A stretch of 64,000 nucleotides of DNA. Source: Plantago ovata. Lineage: Eukaryota > Streptophyta > Magnoliopsida > Lamiales > Plantaginaceae. A program made the translations under genes and the position numbers. The notes below the pieces were generated by a model. It worked only from the letters and a program-made list of their open reading frames with translations, searched no databases and was not told the origin of the DNA. Shown here in pieces: positions 1 to 12,472 of the stretch. The stretch spans positions 72,789,766-72,853,765 of the forward strand of contig CM051458.1 of NCBI GenBank assembly GCA_028274465.1, written 5' to 3'. Numbering within the stretch: the stretch's first letter is position 1; each line of letters starts with the position of its first letter.

Positions 1-3000
1 GATAACTCTACTGAGAATAGACCACAAGGCAGTGGAAATGAAATTCCTGCCCAAGTCCCAGATATCTACATTGTAGAAAATCTAGATGATCACACCATGG
101 AACCAGTAAGCGACATTGCTGCTGATCTGCAAAGAGCGGCACTTGCTGATGCTGCTGAACAGATGGTTGCTGAACAAGCAACTCATCAAGTTGCTGAAAC
201 CCAGCTTGCTGATGGACCAATTGCTGAGATAGCAATGGTTCCTGTTCCTGAAGTTGCTGAAACTCAAGAAGCATTATTCAAAGACGCATCTCTTGATGCT
301 GAGAATACTGGCCCAAGTTCACCCAAGACTTCAATTGACAAAGTCCAGCTTGTACTGGAAGATTTAAGCAAACAAATGGAGTTGGAGATTGAAGAATCAT
401 CCAACAAGTCAATTGATCTCTTCATGACAAGCAGTGAGCTTAAAGGTCAAGATGCTTCTGCTCAACATGTCAATTCAGAGACAAGGGAGATTGTTGAAAC
501 CGCACAGCTTTCTCAGTTAGAGCAAAATCAGAAGTCTGCTGAAGAAACAGTCCAAGAAGCTGAAGAAAATGTTAATTCTGAAAGGACTGAGCCACAACCT
601 GTCCTTCCTCAGCAGACTTCTCAAGATGCAAGTCAGATGGTTGCTGAAGCCTCTGCACCAGAACAAACACTCCCTGCTCAGCAGGATGAACAAATGGAGG
701 ATGCTACTCAAGCTCCTCATGGAATGGAAATTGTACTACATGAGCTTGCTGACTCTCAGCAGGCTCAAAAGGAGACCACTGAAGTGGTACTCATCACTGA
801 AGATCAGCAAGTAAGTTCTGAGGAACTTTACTTGAGCTTCAAGAGGACAACTTTGTCAAGAGTTGCTAAGTCCGTCAGCAACTGGCAAAGATATAAGAGA
901 ATGGACTTCTCAGATCTTCACCTTCATCTCTCAAATGAGAAAAAGAGATCTTCACTGCTGAAGCTCGAAACATTTGTCCACTCCATCCTTCCTGAAGAAA
1001 TGACATATTCTCAGCAAATGAGTTCAAATCTGATTGCTCAAATCAGAGAGAATATGAAGGCCAAATTTAAGAGTGCCTCTCCAGCTGAACAAGCTGTGAT
1101 GCTCAAAGGTCTTTTTGTTCCTGTGGTGGCTGATCCCCACAAATTAACTGAGGAAGAGGAAGTGACAAGTGTTGCTTTATACAAGCATGTTGAGCTAGTC
1201 ATTCTGACAGATGATGAAGAAGAAGAAGAAGATGAGAACATTCCCACTGATCCCAGTGATGATGAAGGGAAAGATTCTAAGGACAAGAAGGATGATGATG
1301 ATGATAATCAAGGTCCAAGTCCTGGTGCTGGTGGATTGAAGTTAACAGTTGCTGAAAATACTCAATCTGACAATCAGCAAGCTGAACAACAACAATCTCA
1401 GCAAGAATCTCAACCTCCTCCTGCTGATGCTGAAAATCAAGCACCTGTACAAGGTGCTGATACTGAAGAAGAAAACGCCAGAAAAAGGGCTGCCTTGAAA
1501 CATGGCAAGAGTCCAGTTTCTGATGCCAAGGTTACTGAAGAAAACCTTGAAGATGAGGATGAAGAAGATGAAGATTACCAACGAGCTCTACAAAATAGTC
1601 TCGTGATCCATGCAAGGCATACGCAGGATCTGGACATTGGTGAATCTTCAAGACCAAAATCAAAGGAAGTTCCATCCCTTCCACTTACTACTGGCGCAAC
1701 TCCAGTTATTGAGTCTCAAATGTTGCCTTCAGCAACTACTCAATTAAAACTAACTACTGGCGAAACTCCAGTAATTGAGCCCCAAACTCAATTGAAACAA
1801 CTATCTACTGGTGAAACTCCAGTCGTTGAGTCTGAAGTGTTGCCATCAGCAACCACTCAACAAAAAGGAAGTGAAGCTACTGACAAAGGCTCCAAAGTCG
1901 CTCAACTTGATGAATCTGAGGATGATGACGACTTGTCAGAAAATGATGATGAACAATCCAAAAGAGACCCAAAAGTCGTTCAGATTCCTCCTCCTGATTA
2001 CATCAATGATTTAGACGATGGTCTAAGAGCTGAATTGCTGACGCGTGATGATCAGTTTGCTTCTGAAATTAAGGTTCATTCCTTAACACCGCATTTAGTG
2101 CCGTTCCCAAGAGTTGAGGAGTTCACTCCCAGAATTCTAGCACTAAAGCAAGTCCATGATGCCTGCAAAGCTGAAGATGAGGCATTGCTTGCTGAGAGCC
2201 CACTTGACATTGGAAAGATACTGGCTACAGTGCTGAGACGCACTACAACTTTGACAATAGCTCAAAGAGACATAAGTCTTTATCACAAGAGCTATGAAGA
2301 AGATGTAAGTCAGGCGCTCAAACTTGCAAAGAATGCTCTTGTCAAAGCTCAGAATATTATGGATGAGAAGGCCGCAATAGAGAAAAGACATGAAGAGAAC
2401 ATGATGAATATTCAAAAAGAGTTAGCAACAATGAACTCTGACCAACAAGAAATCATCATGAAGTATAACAGTCTCAACACTCTTGCGGAAAATTGCAATG
2501 AGTTTTATTCTCTGCACATCACTCCGATGTTGCAATCCATGTCTAAGGGGGAAAAGAAGAACACTAGAAAGAGTAATCAAACCCCTCCTACTCCTGCTGC
2601 TGATGTGCCACTTCCATTAGAACCTCTTGCTGAAAGAGAGCAAAGTTCTAAAAGACAAGCAAAAACTGAGTTAAATTCAGCAAGTACCAAAAGAGAAAAA
2701 CCGCTGCTGAAACTCAAGATTTCTGTCACAATGAAAGTCATCACAATCTGAATGAAGATGATGAAGAAGATGATGACAATCAAACAATAGCTCAAGCCAT
2801 AAGAGCTAGACCCTTAACAGCCATAACTCCGTCTGGCCACTCAAGGCATTTTTCGTCTGACTCTTCAGCAAGAGATCAAGACAATGCTAAAACAAGAAGA
2901 AGAAGGCAAAGACAGGAAGAGAAAAGGCTGGCCAACATTGCTATTGGCTCCGGCATTGAATATACAAAGACCAGCAATGATGAAACCACTCAGAATGTGA

Positions 3001-3611
3001 TCAGAAACATTCATGGTTGCTGGATCCTAAAGCTGGAAGACTTGCTGGTAAATGAGTTCTTTCCTACAGCCATTTTGAATCAGATGTTCAAATGGATTGA
3101 ACTCAAGGTCCAAAGAAAGCAAAGGGAAGAATCCCTCCCAAGAAATATTGCTGGGAAATGGTTGAATCTTGAGGTCCATATAAGAAGAGTTGCCATTGGT
3201 AAGACATATAGACAAGAACCAGATTTGATAAAACCACCTGGCATCGCTTACTATGCTGACCCGGTAACAAAGACACCTAAGAAGAAACTTGGATTGATTC
3301 CTTATGAGTACTTCTATCTCACTGCTAAGGATCAAGAAGAAGATCTTCTCTGGTTAAGAAAGATTCATCCGAGAAACATTTCAGATACACAGCTTCTCCA
3401 TGCCAGCAATTGGGGCATGCATTTGTGGGTAATTAACTACATGGAAATGAATGCTGAAAAGCATCATCATACTGCCTGCAAAAATGCAAGAATTCTTCAA
3501 CTACAAGTCCGTAGGCTTCTGGAAAACTACGAGAAGGATTGTGTTGAATTCACTGCTCTTGCTGAGAAGAGTGTAAGAGAGATTTTGAGAAAATCCTCTG
3601 AAAGAGCTTAA
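1..3611 (+). pseudogene. copia A accessory 3' ORF (coiled-coil, acidic)
   Basis: The reading frame is open at the left window edge, so its true start is outside. The product is rich in Val-Ala-Glu, Gln and acidic runs. It has a long alpha-helical, probably coiled-coil stretch near nucleotides 2280-2560 and a basic, charged C-terminal domain near 3000-3611. I see no signal peptide or membrane segment, so it does not look like an envelope protein. The same protein is encoded by copy B at 22200-35645, with identical domain order. Its function is unknown. Some copia lineages carry an extra ORF here, usually called env-like. Unlike copy B, this copy has no intron-like segments near positions 615, 684 and 762. 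It is a fossil reading frame with few breaks. Confidence 0.7.
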
Positions 3612-3856
3612 GTCCCTGCAATAGTTTTTGTTAAAGTTTTTGTTTGCTGATTCACTGTTATCTATGCTTTCTTGTAATCTTCTGAATGATAACTTTCAGC
3701 AATGAATTCTTTTTGACTCTTATTGGTTTTGATTATGCAACTTACTTATGCTTACTGTTTATTTATTCAAGTATGCTTGCATTAATCATCTGGTTTTTTC
3801 AACATCAGAAACCTCTAAAAGGGTAACAATTAATTTAGCCATGGATTGCTAACATC

Positions 3857-3871
3857 AAAAAGGGGGAAATT
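3857..3871 (+). promoter_or_regulatory. Polypurine tract of copia A
   Basis: AAAAAGGGGGAAATT lies directly against the LTR start TGTTAGG. This is the usual plus-strand priming site. The same tract stands at 35904-35918 in copy B. Confidence 0.85.
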
Positions 3872-4029
3872 TGTTAGGAAACTTGTAATTTTGATGAGCT
3901 ATTAACCATGCTAAATTAAGAACAGTCCAGTAACTAGTACTCTTAAGGTCCATAGGAATTTAGAATTTTAAGGACATTGTAAAAGAGGAACGTTTGCTGA
4001 TGACTTAGATAGGTGTTAGATAAGTTATT

Positions 4030-4335
4030 TCTTTTGTGGATGACGCAGTTTATTTTCTGAGAAGAAAATAATTTGTTGACACATTTGTGGATAACACATT
4101 TTATTTTCTGAGAAGAAAATAATTTGTTGACACATTTGTGGATGACGTATTTTAATTTCTGAGAAGAAATTAATTTATTGACACATTTGTGGATGACGTA
4201 TTTTATTTTCTGAGAAGAAAATAATTTATTGACACTTTAGCGTATGATGTATTTCATTTTCTGAAAAGAAAATATCTTATTGATGCTTAGCTTTAATTAA
4301 TCTTATTTTCTGAAAAGAAAATGACCTATTGAAGC
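4030..4335 (+). repeat. About 51-bp tandem repeat in the A LTR
   Basis: Five to six imperfect units of about 51 bp, each with TTTGTGGATGACGTATTTTA, then a dyad built on TTTTCTGAGAAGAAAA, then TTGACAC. The unit is missing from the homologous place in the B LTR. It lies in the U3 part, upstream of the TATA box. Confidence 0.85.
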
Positions 4336-4403
4336 AATTTGATGAAGATGTATTTTGTTTATTACAAACAAATTATTGAAGCAAATAAGAAACCGGTCAG
4401 AAT

Positions 4404-4475
4404 CTTGAAGACTTTTGAAGATCTGAAGACTTGAAGACTTGAAGACTTGAAGACTTGAAGATTGCTGAAGACTGG
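4404..4475 (+). repeat. 9-bp tandem repeat (TTGAAGACT)
   Basis: Several consecutive copies of TTGAAGACT occur in the A LTR. The B LTR has only two or three degenerate copies near 36145-36165. Confidence 0.8.
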
Positions 4476-4806
4476 TAAGGCACGTGTTGCTCAGAAAGTG
4501 AAATTCTCAGCAACAGCATTGCATAAGTGAAAATCTGAAAGACAGAGTAGGTTGTGCTTGCTGAAACTGAGAATGAACACTTGCTGATGAACATATGTGA
4601 CCTCTTGCTGAATGTACGTGATTTTGCGCTCCAATGTTACTGTTTGAATTCTATTCAAATGTGCATTTAATGCAAAGCTTACACACGAAGGACATGAAGA
4701 CTAGAAGACAAACAAAGGTTGCTGCTGAAAGTACAAAAGCAAAATAGTGACATGTTAAGGAACAAAAGCCTTAGGATTTGAAATTCAAACGGCTCCTTAC
4801 TTGCAC

Positions 4807-4814
4807 TATAAATA
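4807..4814 (+). promoter_or_regulatory. TATA box of copia A LTR
   Basis: TATAAATA followed by GAGGTC, conserved at 36523-36530 in the B LTR. It marks the likely U3/R promoter. Confidence 0.65.
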
Positions 4815-5719
4815 GAGGTCATCCGGCAAAGAGTTGAAGTGTGTCAACAACGTGATCAAACTCTCACTTGTGCTTAAAACTCACAAACCTTCAAACACTC
4901 TTACTGCCATTGATCCGTTCCAAGACTTAAAGCTTGAAAAAGCTACTTGTGAAGAAGTAGAACAAACTCGGCTAAGAAATTAGTTAAGTGTTCTTTCTTT
5001 CGAACAAGAACAAGTCTTGACACCAGAAACAATCAAACTTATTTACTGCAAAGTATTCCAAGTTGTGTTTCTTAGATTACTTGTTGTAACTGAATAAGTT
5101 ATAATTAAGTTATCTCACCCCAAAACTCTCTAACTGAAAATACACCCTTTCAGGCGTGATATCCAGGGGGAACTTAATCGAGCAAACTTTTGCTGATTAA
5201 AAGTACCAATTTGGTGGAGAACAAGGTTGAGTTCTCTAGTTTAGGTTGGAGACAAAGCAAGTGTGCTTTGGCTTCTGTTGAATCGCTTTAGATAGGAGAT
5301 TGTAAGGAACCTCAATCATATCTTAGTGGATTCCGTCCTAGAAAGGACAAAGTGGATTAGTTGAGAGATTACGCCACTCTCAGATACCACTATAAAAGCG
5401 TTTGTGTGATTTACTTACTGCATTTAGCTTTCAGCAAATTATATCTGTTTGTACACAGTCACTCACTTCACTTGCTGAAACTCTTTACTTGCTGAAAAAA
5501 GCACTTATTGTTTCAAAGACTTCCGCTCTCTGATTTTAAGTATCAGCAAACCAAGCTACTGTAAAGTAACTTACGCTTGCTGAGAAAGTTAAGTATCAGC
5601 AACATCATTACTGAAAAGTAATAAGTACTTGCTGAGAAAGTTTTAAACGACAAAAGTTTGAAAAGACTATTCACCCCCCCCCCCCTCTAGTCTTTTCTTG
5701 TTGTTTAAAGGGACCAACA

Positions 5720-6879
5720 ATCTAGAAGAACCCCCTGGCTTTTAACTTCCCTCAGAAACCAAGATGGTATACAAGCTTCAGAAAGTTGTATATGGTCTAA
5801 AGCAAGCACCTAGAGCTTGGTATGATACCTTAGCTAAGTTCTTGCTGGACAATGGTTTCAAGAAAGGTGAAGTTGATAAAACCTTATTTACCATGAACCA
5901 TGATGGTAAAATACTCTTAATCCATATTTATGTGGATGACATAATTTTTGGATCTAAGGGCAAGTAACTTTGTGATGATTTTGCCAAGCTCATGACTAAC
6001 AAGTTAGAAATGAGCATGATGGGCAAATTGAATTATTTCCTAGGATTACAAGTCAAAAAACTCAAAGATGGAATATTCATAAATCAAGCAAAGTATGCGA
6101 AGGAAATGCTCATAAAGTTCAGGATCAAAGAGGAAGAGAAACCTGAAAATAACCCTATGAGTGTTGGTACCAAATTGGGCTATACTAGAGAAGACAAAAG
6201 TGACGATGAACCCAAGTATAGGAAGCTCATTGGTTCCTTGATGTATTTAACAGCAAGTAGGCCAGATATTCAGTATGTTGTTTGTGTGTGTGTGAGATTT
6301 CAATCTGACCCCAGAGAATCACACTACAAGAAAGCTATTAAGATACTGAATTATGTCAAAGGCACATTCAATGTTGGATTATGGTATCCAAAAGATTTTG
6401 GATTAGAATTGGTTGGTTATTCAGATGCTGACCATGGTGGATCAACTCTTAATCGGAAAAGTACCTCTGGAACTTGTCAGTTTCTAGGTACAAAACTAAT
6501 TTCATGGTTCAACAAGAAGCAAACCTGTGTGGCCAATTCATCCACTGAATCTGAATACATTGCGGCTGGTTGTTGTACTGCTCAAGTCCTATGGATTCAG
6601 CAACAACTAAGAGATTATGGTATTTCTGCAAAGAAAACACCAATCTTTTGTGATAATACAAGCGCTATTGCTATCACGCAAAATCCTAAGTTTCACTCAA
6701 GGACAAAGCACATTGATATTAGACACCACTTTATAAGAGATCATGTGGAAAAAAGAGACATTGAGGTTCTCAAGATAGGTACTGATGATCAACTTGCTGA
6801 CATCTTTACCAAGCCCCTTCCAGATAATAGGTTCGCAATGCTAAGGTATAACCTTCGATTGATTGAACTACCTAAGTAA
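5720..6879 (+). pseudogene. copia B reverse transcriptase (C-terminal part) and RNase H
   Basis: The sequence begins with the Glu-Glu-Pro-Pro-Gly-Phe motif of copia RT, followed by YGLKQAPRAWY and the YVDD active-site box. RNase H follows with DADHGGSTLNRKSTSG, the SSTESEYIA block, the RTKHIDIRHHFIRD block and the final ADIFTKPLP motif. This order (RT-RH last in pol) is that of Ty1/copia. The N-terminal half of pol, with protease and integrase, would lie left of the window. It is a fossil with a small number of breaks. Confidence 0.9.
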
Positions 6880-6898
6880 AAGGGAACATAAATTTGGC

Positions 6899-7036
6899 TG
6901 CTGAGACGGGCACTCAGCAAATCAAAACTGTGCTTAATTGTTCATTACAGTCCCTTAAAAAGTTCCTTTGGTTCATAAGAGATTTTATGACTCTTTTACA
7001 ATGGTTGCAAATGATTGCTGAAACAGGCATTCAGCA
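6899..7036 (+). repeat. Stem-loop repeats in pol/3'-ORF spacer of copia B, first part
   Basis: Two copies of an inverted repeat of the form GCTGAGACGGGCACTCAGC (stems GCTGAG/CTCAGC) lie at about 6899-6919 and 7016-7036, just after the pol reading frame. More copies follow after insertion C at 20202-20400. Confidence 0.75.
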
Positions 7037-7069
7037 AAAGTTCCTTCAAAATGGTCATTTGTTAGGAAA

Positions 7070-8467
7070 TGATGAACGTATTTTTGACGCGTTCATCTTG
7101 CCTTTTTTACCTTCTTTTGCTATCTTTTTGCTTAGTTTTTTTGTTAGTTTTGTAGAATAGTGTCACGTTTTGTGTTTTCTGCATTTTCAGGCACTTAGGT
7201 ACGAAACTGTGTTTTTGGAACTAAAAACGAGCATTTTTTTTTATGGAAAATGCCCACGTTGAAGTTCCTCGATCTCCGTGGCTTTGTTCGTGAGTGCTCG
7301 AGCCCCAATAAGCATTGAGAAGGACGAGTCCAAGGCACCCGACGACCGATCGTGGGCAAAGGATGGAGTTTTCAAGTCAAAATCTGCCCCACAGAGCAAG
7401 TGAGACGCTTCCAGAAGCCAAGCCCTCCGCCTGGAAGTCACTGGAATTCCAGAGTGTTGCCCAGCATCCAAGTGGACCGCATGGCAGCAGCCAAGCGGTT
7501 CGCTTGGCAGAGCCCAAGCGGTCATCTTGGCTTCAGTTACAGAATCGGGATTATGTACTTAAACTCAATTTTCAGTTACTTTTTTCATATTCAGACTTCA
7601 GCATTCGAATTTTGGAGATCTCTAAGCCCCAATTTTCACCCTAGAACTCCGATTTACATTGTAATTCAAATTGGACTGAAGATTTGGCCATAGGATTGCA
7701 TGCTATTTTCATCTACGAAGAGGTTTCTAGCAATTTCCACCGAATACTGACACATTTGGTGGTAACTTTGTATCAATCTCTTGTCTAGTAGTTTGATCAA
7801 ATGTCTTCCTGCAACAATTCATATGATTTGATGTTTTCATTATTGAATATGAGTAGCTAAATCCTTTGTGTTGGTGGTAGAATGTAGAATTTACATGTGT
7901 TGGATTATGTTTATGCTTACATGAGATTGTGATTCAATCTTGCTGCAAATTGCTTCATATGATTCATAGTTGCCTATAAAATATATTCGAATAGAGTATG
8001 TGACAAACTCGTGGTCAATGAAAGCTAAAGGATTGTATGTTTGTAATTTGCAGCATGCTAGATAAATTGTGTTAGTGACAAACACCTCTAAATTATTGAT
8101 AGTGATCTTTTATGATGTGTGTCTTGAAAGTTACCTAGACGGTTGCTTAGCAGAGTTAGTCGAAGGTTTTACGCACTAAACTTGTGAGCATATTCGTAAT
8201 CCATGCATGTTAATTCGATTTCTACCACCAACCATTTTCCATCATTGATTACAAACAAGTTTGATTCTAGTTGTTGTGGTCTAAAACCGTTTTCAAAACC
8301 AACTTGAACTCGTTGACTGAAATCTCATACAAAAACATCAAACAAAGCCACGTTAGGTCCCGAGAGAACGACACTCGGGGACAACTTGCCATTGCACTCA
8401 GATTTGTATAGTGATAAGTGTTCTTTGGCTTTTAAACAAATTTAATTGGTGAAAAAACGAGTCATCA
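7070..8467 (+). repeat. 5' LTR of gypsy C
   Basis: 1,398 bp, starting TGATGAACG and ending GAGTCATCA. It is homologous to 18795-20185 and, more distantly, to the LTRs of E in reverse orientation. Reading frames inside it are short and not coding. Degenerate CCAAGCGG/CCGCTTGG palindromes lie near 7395-7545. Confidence 0.9.
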
Positions 8468-8470
8468 ATT

Positions 8471-8488
8471 TGGCGCCACTGTCGGGGA
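8471..8488 (+). promoter_or_regulatory. Primer-binding site of gypsy C (tRNA-Asp type)
   Basis: TGGCGCCACTGTCGGGGA lies three bases after the LTR end. It is close to the complement of the 3' end of plant tRNA-Asp; elements D2, E and F have the less altered form. Confidence 0.75.
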
Positions 8489-8662
8489 CTTAACTCCTTT
8501 GGTTGGTGTTTTTGTTTTGGTTTTTCAGCGAACATCACTTTCTCACCCCATTTCTTTCCCCCTATTTCTTTGTACTTAATTCTATGTGTTCTGGTTTTTG
8601 TTGCACTAAAAGGAACTAATCCTTGTCTGAGTGTTGTGTTGATTACACTAGTTTAAGGCAAG

Positions 8663-10392
8663 ATGGATGAGCAACCATTGAAGTTGGTTTCAAAGGTTAC
8701 GGTTGGGCCTAGTGGGCCAGCTATTGTTCTCAATGACGCAACAAGGAATCTGCAGCTTAAAAGTCACATGTTCCAGCAATTACCCAAGTTCTATGGCATG
8801 GACAATGAGGACGTCATTGGGTATTTGAATGACTTAGAGAATTTCGTTCTCTATTTGCCTCTATTTGCCTAGACCAGATGTTGGAGTTACTGATGATGAT
8901 TTGCGGATGAAGGTTTTCTCTATGGGAGTTGGGGATAGAGCGAAGGCTTGGTTAAGATCTTTGGAAGCTGGATCCTTGACCACATGGGCTCAAGTGTTTG
9001 ATAAATTTATGGATCGGTACTATCCCGCTTCTAAGACTATGGCTATGAAGAGACAAATCAGCACTTTTGAGCAGAAGTATGGTGAAGCCTTCCATGAGTC
9101 CTATGATCGGTTTAAGGGGTTGCAAAATCGGTGCCCACATCACGGCTTTGATAGAGCACAGCTCCTCTAATTCTTCTATAATGGTTTGCATCCGGAAGTT
9201 CAAGCACAAGTGGATATCATTTGTGGAGGAAGCATCTGAGAGTTGTTTCCGAGTCAAATTCAGGCCAAGTTGGATACGATGTACTGGAATTCTCAGAACC
9301 GAAATGTAAGAGCCAAGTTTTTTTCAAGAGAACCTAGTGTAGAACCCAAGGCAGTTTTTGAAGAACAAGTGGCTCGTGATGATTACCATGAGCAAGAATT
9401 TATCAATCATCGTCAACATGCTGAGGTAAATTATGGGACACCAGGATATGGTCCATCTTCTTTGCTTGCTATGGTGCAAAGCTTGGTACAAAAGACCGAT
9501 AAGTTTATGGAATCTTATTAGAAGAATCAGGCTATAAACGAGAAGCGGTTTGAGAACTTGGAGGCTAGTACTTCTTCTGTCAACAAGAAGCTGCAAGAGC
9601 TCATTGATAGAGGAGCTATTCGTGAGCAAGAGAAGCTTTTGGGTAATACCAAGAGAGCTATGGCCATCACGGTGGTGACTGATATTCCAGTTGAGATCAC
9701 GGTCACAAGAGAAGGAGCACGAGTAGAGGTTCCAAGTATCAAGAAAATCTCTGAGCCTTGCGTTGCTAACAAGGAGCCTAAGTCATCTATGGTTGAGGAA
9801 GAAGCTTCGCATATTGAAGAAGAAAACTCATCGTCTGAGGATGGGATGGTGGAAGTACCCGCACTTGAAAGCTTCGATGTGGACATCGGTCTTGGCACAA
9901 AGGATGGTATATTGGCTACACTGGACACGGGAGCTGGAGTCAATGTCTTACCAATGAACATGTATGAAGAGTCCCGATTGACTGGTTTGAAGATAATGAA
10001 AGCTATGGTTCAACTTGCTGATGGGTCTGTGAGGAGACCTTTGGGAGTTCTCGAGGACTTGGTTGTGAGAGTTACTGGAGGTGAAGACGAGCTTCATAGT
10101 CATGCCGACTTCGAAACCCAAGCTTAAAGATGTGGTCCTGTTGGGAAGAGCCTTCATCAATAAGGTGCACATGGTGATTGACATGTACGGTCGTACATGT
10201 AGTTTTGAGGTAGATGGTAAGCGACACGCGTTGCGAGCCATTGTTAATTCATGTGTTGATAAGACTTGCACTAACAAACTTATAGGATACTTTGGTCCTC
10301 TATTTCTTCGTTCAAATGTGCATGGATTTCACCGATTGAAGAGGGCATTGAGGGGGAACTCTAGTTCCCAAATTGAATTCAACCCCAATTGA
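8663..10392 (+). pseudogene. gypsy C gag and retropepsin
   Basis: The Gag part matches the retrotransposon gag family seen in Athila/Tat elements, with the core F-Y-G-M-x-N-E-D-V-I-G-Y-L, a DRAKAWLRSLEAGS motif and the FEQKYGEAFHESYDRFK block. The protease domain carries a Leu-Asp-Thr-Gly-Ala active site near 9920, then the MVQLADGS and VVLLGRAFINKVHMVIDMY blocks typical of plant gypsy retropepsins. It is closest to the E protein. Nothing resembling RT follows. It is a fossil with several breaks. Confidence 0.8.
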
Positions 10393-11679
10393 ACCTTGAA
10401 GAGTCGAGCCAACGACATGTAAACAAAGGCGCTTCTCGGGAGGCAACCCGAGGTGGTAAAGTGTTTTGCATTTAGTTAGATTCTTTTTCTTTAGATAGAT
10501 TTCTTGTTTTTCTTTCCGCATGCATTTGTTTTTGTGCCTTAGGTAGGAAAAAGTGAAAAAAAATATAGAATTTGGGTATACATGACAAGTGGCCCGCTTA
10601 GAAATTCCAAGTGGTCCGCTTGGAAACTGGAAAAATTCCAGAAACTTAAGCCAGAGTCAAGTGAGCAGCTTGGAAATCCCAAGCGGGCCGCTTGGAGACT
10701 GGCAAAGTCTCTGGAATTCTGTCAGATTCCAAGAGGCCTGCTTGGGTGGTTCCAAGCGGCCCACTTCGCCCTATATCCCCGAATTCCAGTTTTTTTCCCT
10801 TTTTCCACCTATGAGCACCCTTTTTCACTTGTTTCTTGAGTCCTTTCAGGTACTAATCTTCATTAGGAGTTGGACACGAACCTTTATCTCAGGGAAGTGT
10901 ACTATCAATCCAATTTTTCCTTCTTATCAACTCTTCTTTGCTCGAGGACGAGACAAAGTTTAGGTTTGGGGAGGGGTTATTGGATTTTCAGTACTATGGG
11001 CTCTTTTTGTTCGTGCATACCCTTTAGCTCAAGTTTCTAGTGATTTGTCGTGTTTTTTCAATTTTTACATGCATATCATCCTTAGATTAGTTGTTGCACG
11101 TTGTAGTGTGTGGAGTTTATTGCCAAGTTTTTGAACTTTTCTATTGAATAGACTAAGTGTTTATGACCATTGATCATATGTTGCATCATTTTGCAAGTTG
11201 TTTGAGGCTTGTCTCGCTTGGTTTGTCACATTCGCATGTGCACTAGTTAAGCTTAGTAGTCTCGACATCAACTTGAGTGGTGTTTCTTCTGCTGCGGTTC
11301 ACGATGGCCTTATGAAATGATGCATGTTAGAATCTATGGTTGTAACACGTGTAATTATGTACGTAAGAGGCGACAAGTTCTTCGCCTTGATTAGAGATTG
11401 CCAAATACCTAGGAAGGAGGTAGTGTGAGGTGTGTGATTCCTTGTATTAAACCCATTCTATCGAATAGGTTTGGGGAGGGGGTTGCTTTGTTGATCTTGT
11501 CTTTCGTCTTAGAGTCATTGTAAAGTTTGTCTTTTTCCTTTTTGTTTGGTGTCCCAACCTATAGGTTTGGGGAGGCGTCTTTGTAGAGTTTTTCCTTTTT
11601 CTTTTTCGTCTTTGTGCTCAAACCTATTCTCTCGAATAGGTTTGGGGAGGTGTTTTTCGTTGTTAAGTACTGCTGCTTG

Positions 11680-11773
<94 letters not shown>

Positions 11774-12472
11774 AAGAAGAGAGGAAAAGAAACAAAAAGA
11801 GAAAAAGAAGCAAAAAGAAAACAAAAGAGAAAGAAAAGAAAACTAAGAATAAGACACAAAAAAGCAAAAGAAGGGTCCTTGCAAGCCAAAACCAGTCTTT
11901 GTAAAGTATCAAGTGTCATGTAAATATTTTGTTCTTGTGAAGTTATCGAGTTGTAAATTCTATCTTTTGTTTCGTGTCATCTTTGTCCAAGGCCTGTTCT
12001 TGACCACCCTCATCTTACCATTCAAGAAGTGGTTGAAAGAGACTCATTCTTTGAGAGTCTGGGTAGAATAGGGGAGTGTTATCTTTGTAGGAAATCCTCC
12101 TTCGTTTGATGAGAGCCAGTATTGGTTCGCCCTCTTTTGAGGAAAAGTTTCGCTTGGGGAACAGTAGTAAGCCCTTAGTTTCATAGGCACGGGCCAATTG
12201 TAGTATGATAATATGCATCATTGTGTCGTCACTGACCAGGTCCAGGTAGAAGATGTTACGAGAGACTCCTTTGTTTAACAAAGTGTACATGAGAATGTGT
12301 ATATTCGCAATCGAGGCATTCTTCAACCTACTTGCATGTCATGCTCATACGCTCTTTGTTCGTAAGAATTTGGTAGATTCAATAGATTAGTTCACTTTAC
12401 TTGGCATGAGACTCCTTTTTGTGTTGCATTTAGATTAGTTTGTTGCTTGAGGACAAGCAAGGGTTGGTTTGG
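10393..12472 (+). other. Non-coding internal region of gypsy C
   Basis: No credible gene. It starts with a conserved block GGCGCTTCTCGGGAGGCAAC, then CCAAGCGG-type palindromes (10584-10772). Polypurine-like modules follow at 10928-10968, 11450-11485, 11553-11578 and 11620-11656, most of them beside a dyad. After these come a TA/GATA microsatellite and purine-rich tract (11682-11860), and a stretch (about 12010-12330) that is strongly conserved in D2, E and F. The region ends with the hairpin TTGCTTGAGGACAAGCAA (12443-12460) and the start of the PPT, where F is inserted. Confidence 0.75.
11682..11773 (+). repeat. (TA)n-(GATA)n microsatellite
   Basis: About 40 bp of TA repeats run directly into about 50 bp of GATA repeats, followed by purine-rich DNA to about 11860. 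Long apparent reading frames across it are repeat artefacts. Confidence 0.95.

Larger units (their letters stand above)
1..5719 (+). mobile_element. Ty1/copia copy A, 3' part (accessory ORF, PPT, 3' LTR)
   Basis: The window opens inside the accessory 3' ORF of a copia-type LTR retrotransposon, followed by a polypurine tract and a complete 3' LTR of 1,848 bp. The rest of the element lies to the left of the window. Directly after the LTR the sequence resumes as copia reverse transcriptase of a different copy (B), so A is inserted into B. The long ORF between pol and the 3' LTR is known from the SIRE/Maximus lineage of plant copia elements. Assignment to that lineage is an inference, because A's pol is outside the window. 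The copy is a fossil with a few breaks. Confidence 0.85.
3872..5719 (+). repeat. 3' LTR of copia A
   Basis: The LTR starts TGTTAGGAAACTTG and ends ACCAACA. It aligns over most of its length with the B LTR (35919-38697): the same start, TATA region, poly-C run near 5677 and end. Its upstream part carries a tandem repeat that B lacks. The next bases (ATCTA) belong to the interrupted B reverse transcriptase and may be the target duplication, but the other end is outside the window. Confidence 0.85.

Noticed and set aside
1-3611. Envelope gene in the copia elements
   Set aside because: The position fits the so-called env-like ORF, but I see no signal peptide, membrane segment or cleavage site in either copy.
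7241-7693. Reading frames of 90-113 codons in the C LTR, with similar ones at 18910-19364 and in the E LTRs
   Set aside because: They overlap the palindrome cluster, differ between the two LTRs of the same element and lack any recognisable domain.
11515-11919. Long reading frames across the TA/GATA and purine-rich tract of gypsy C
   Set aside because: They translate a microsatellite (Ile-Tyr and Leu-Ser-Ile-Tyr runs) and have no homologue in D2, E or F.
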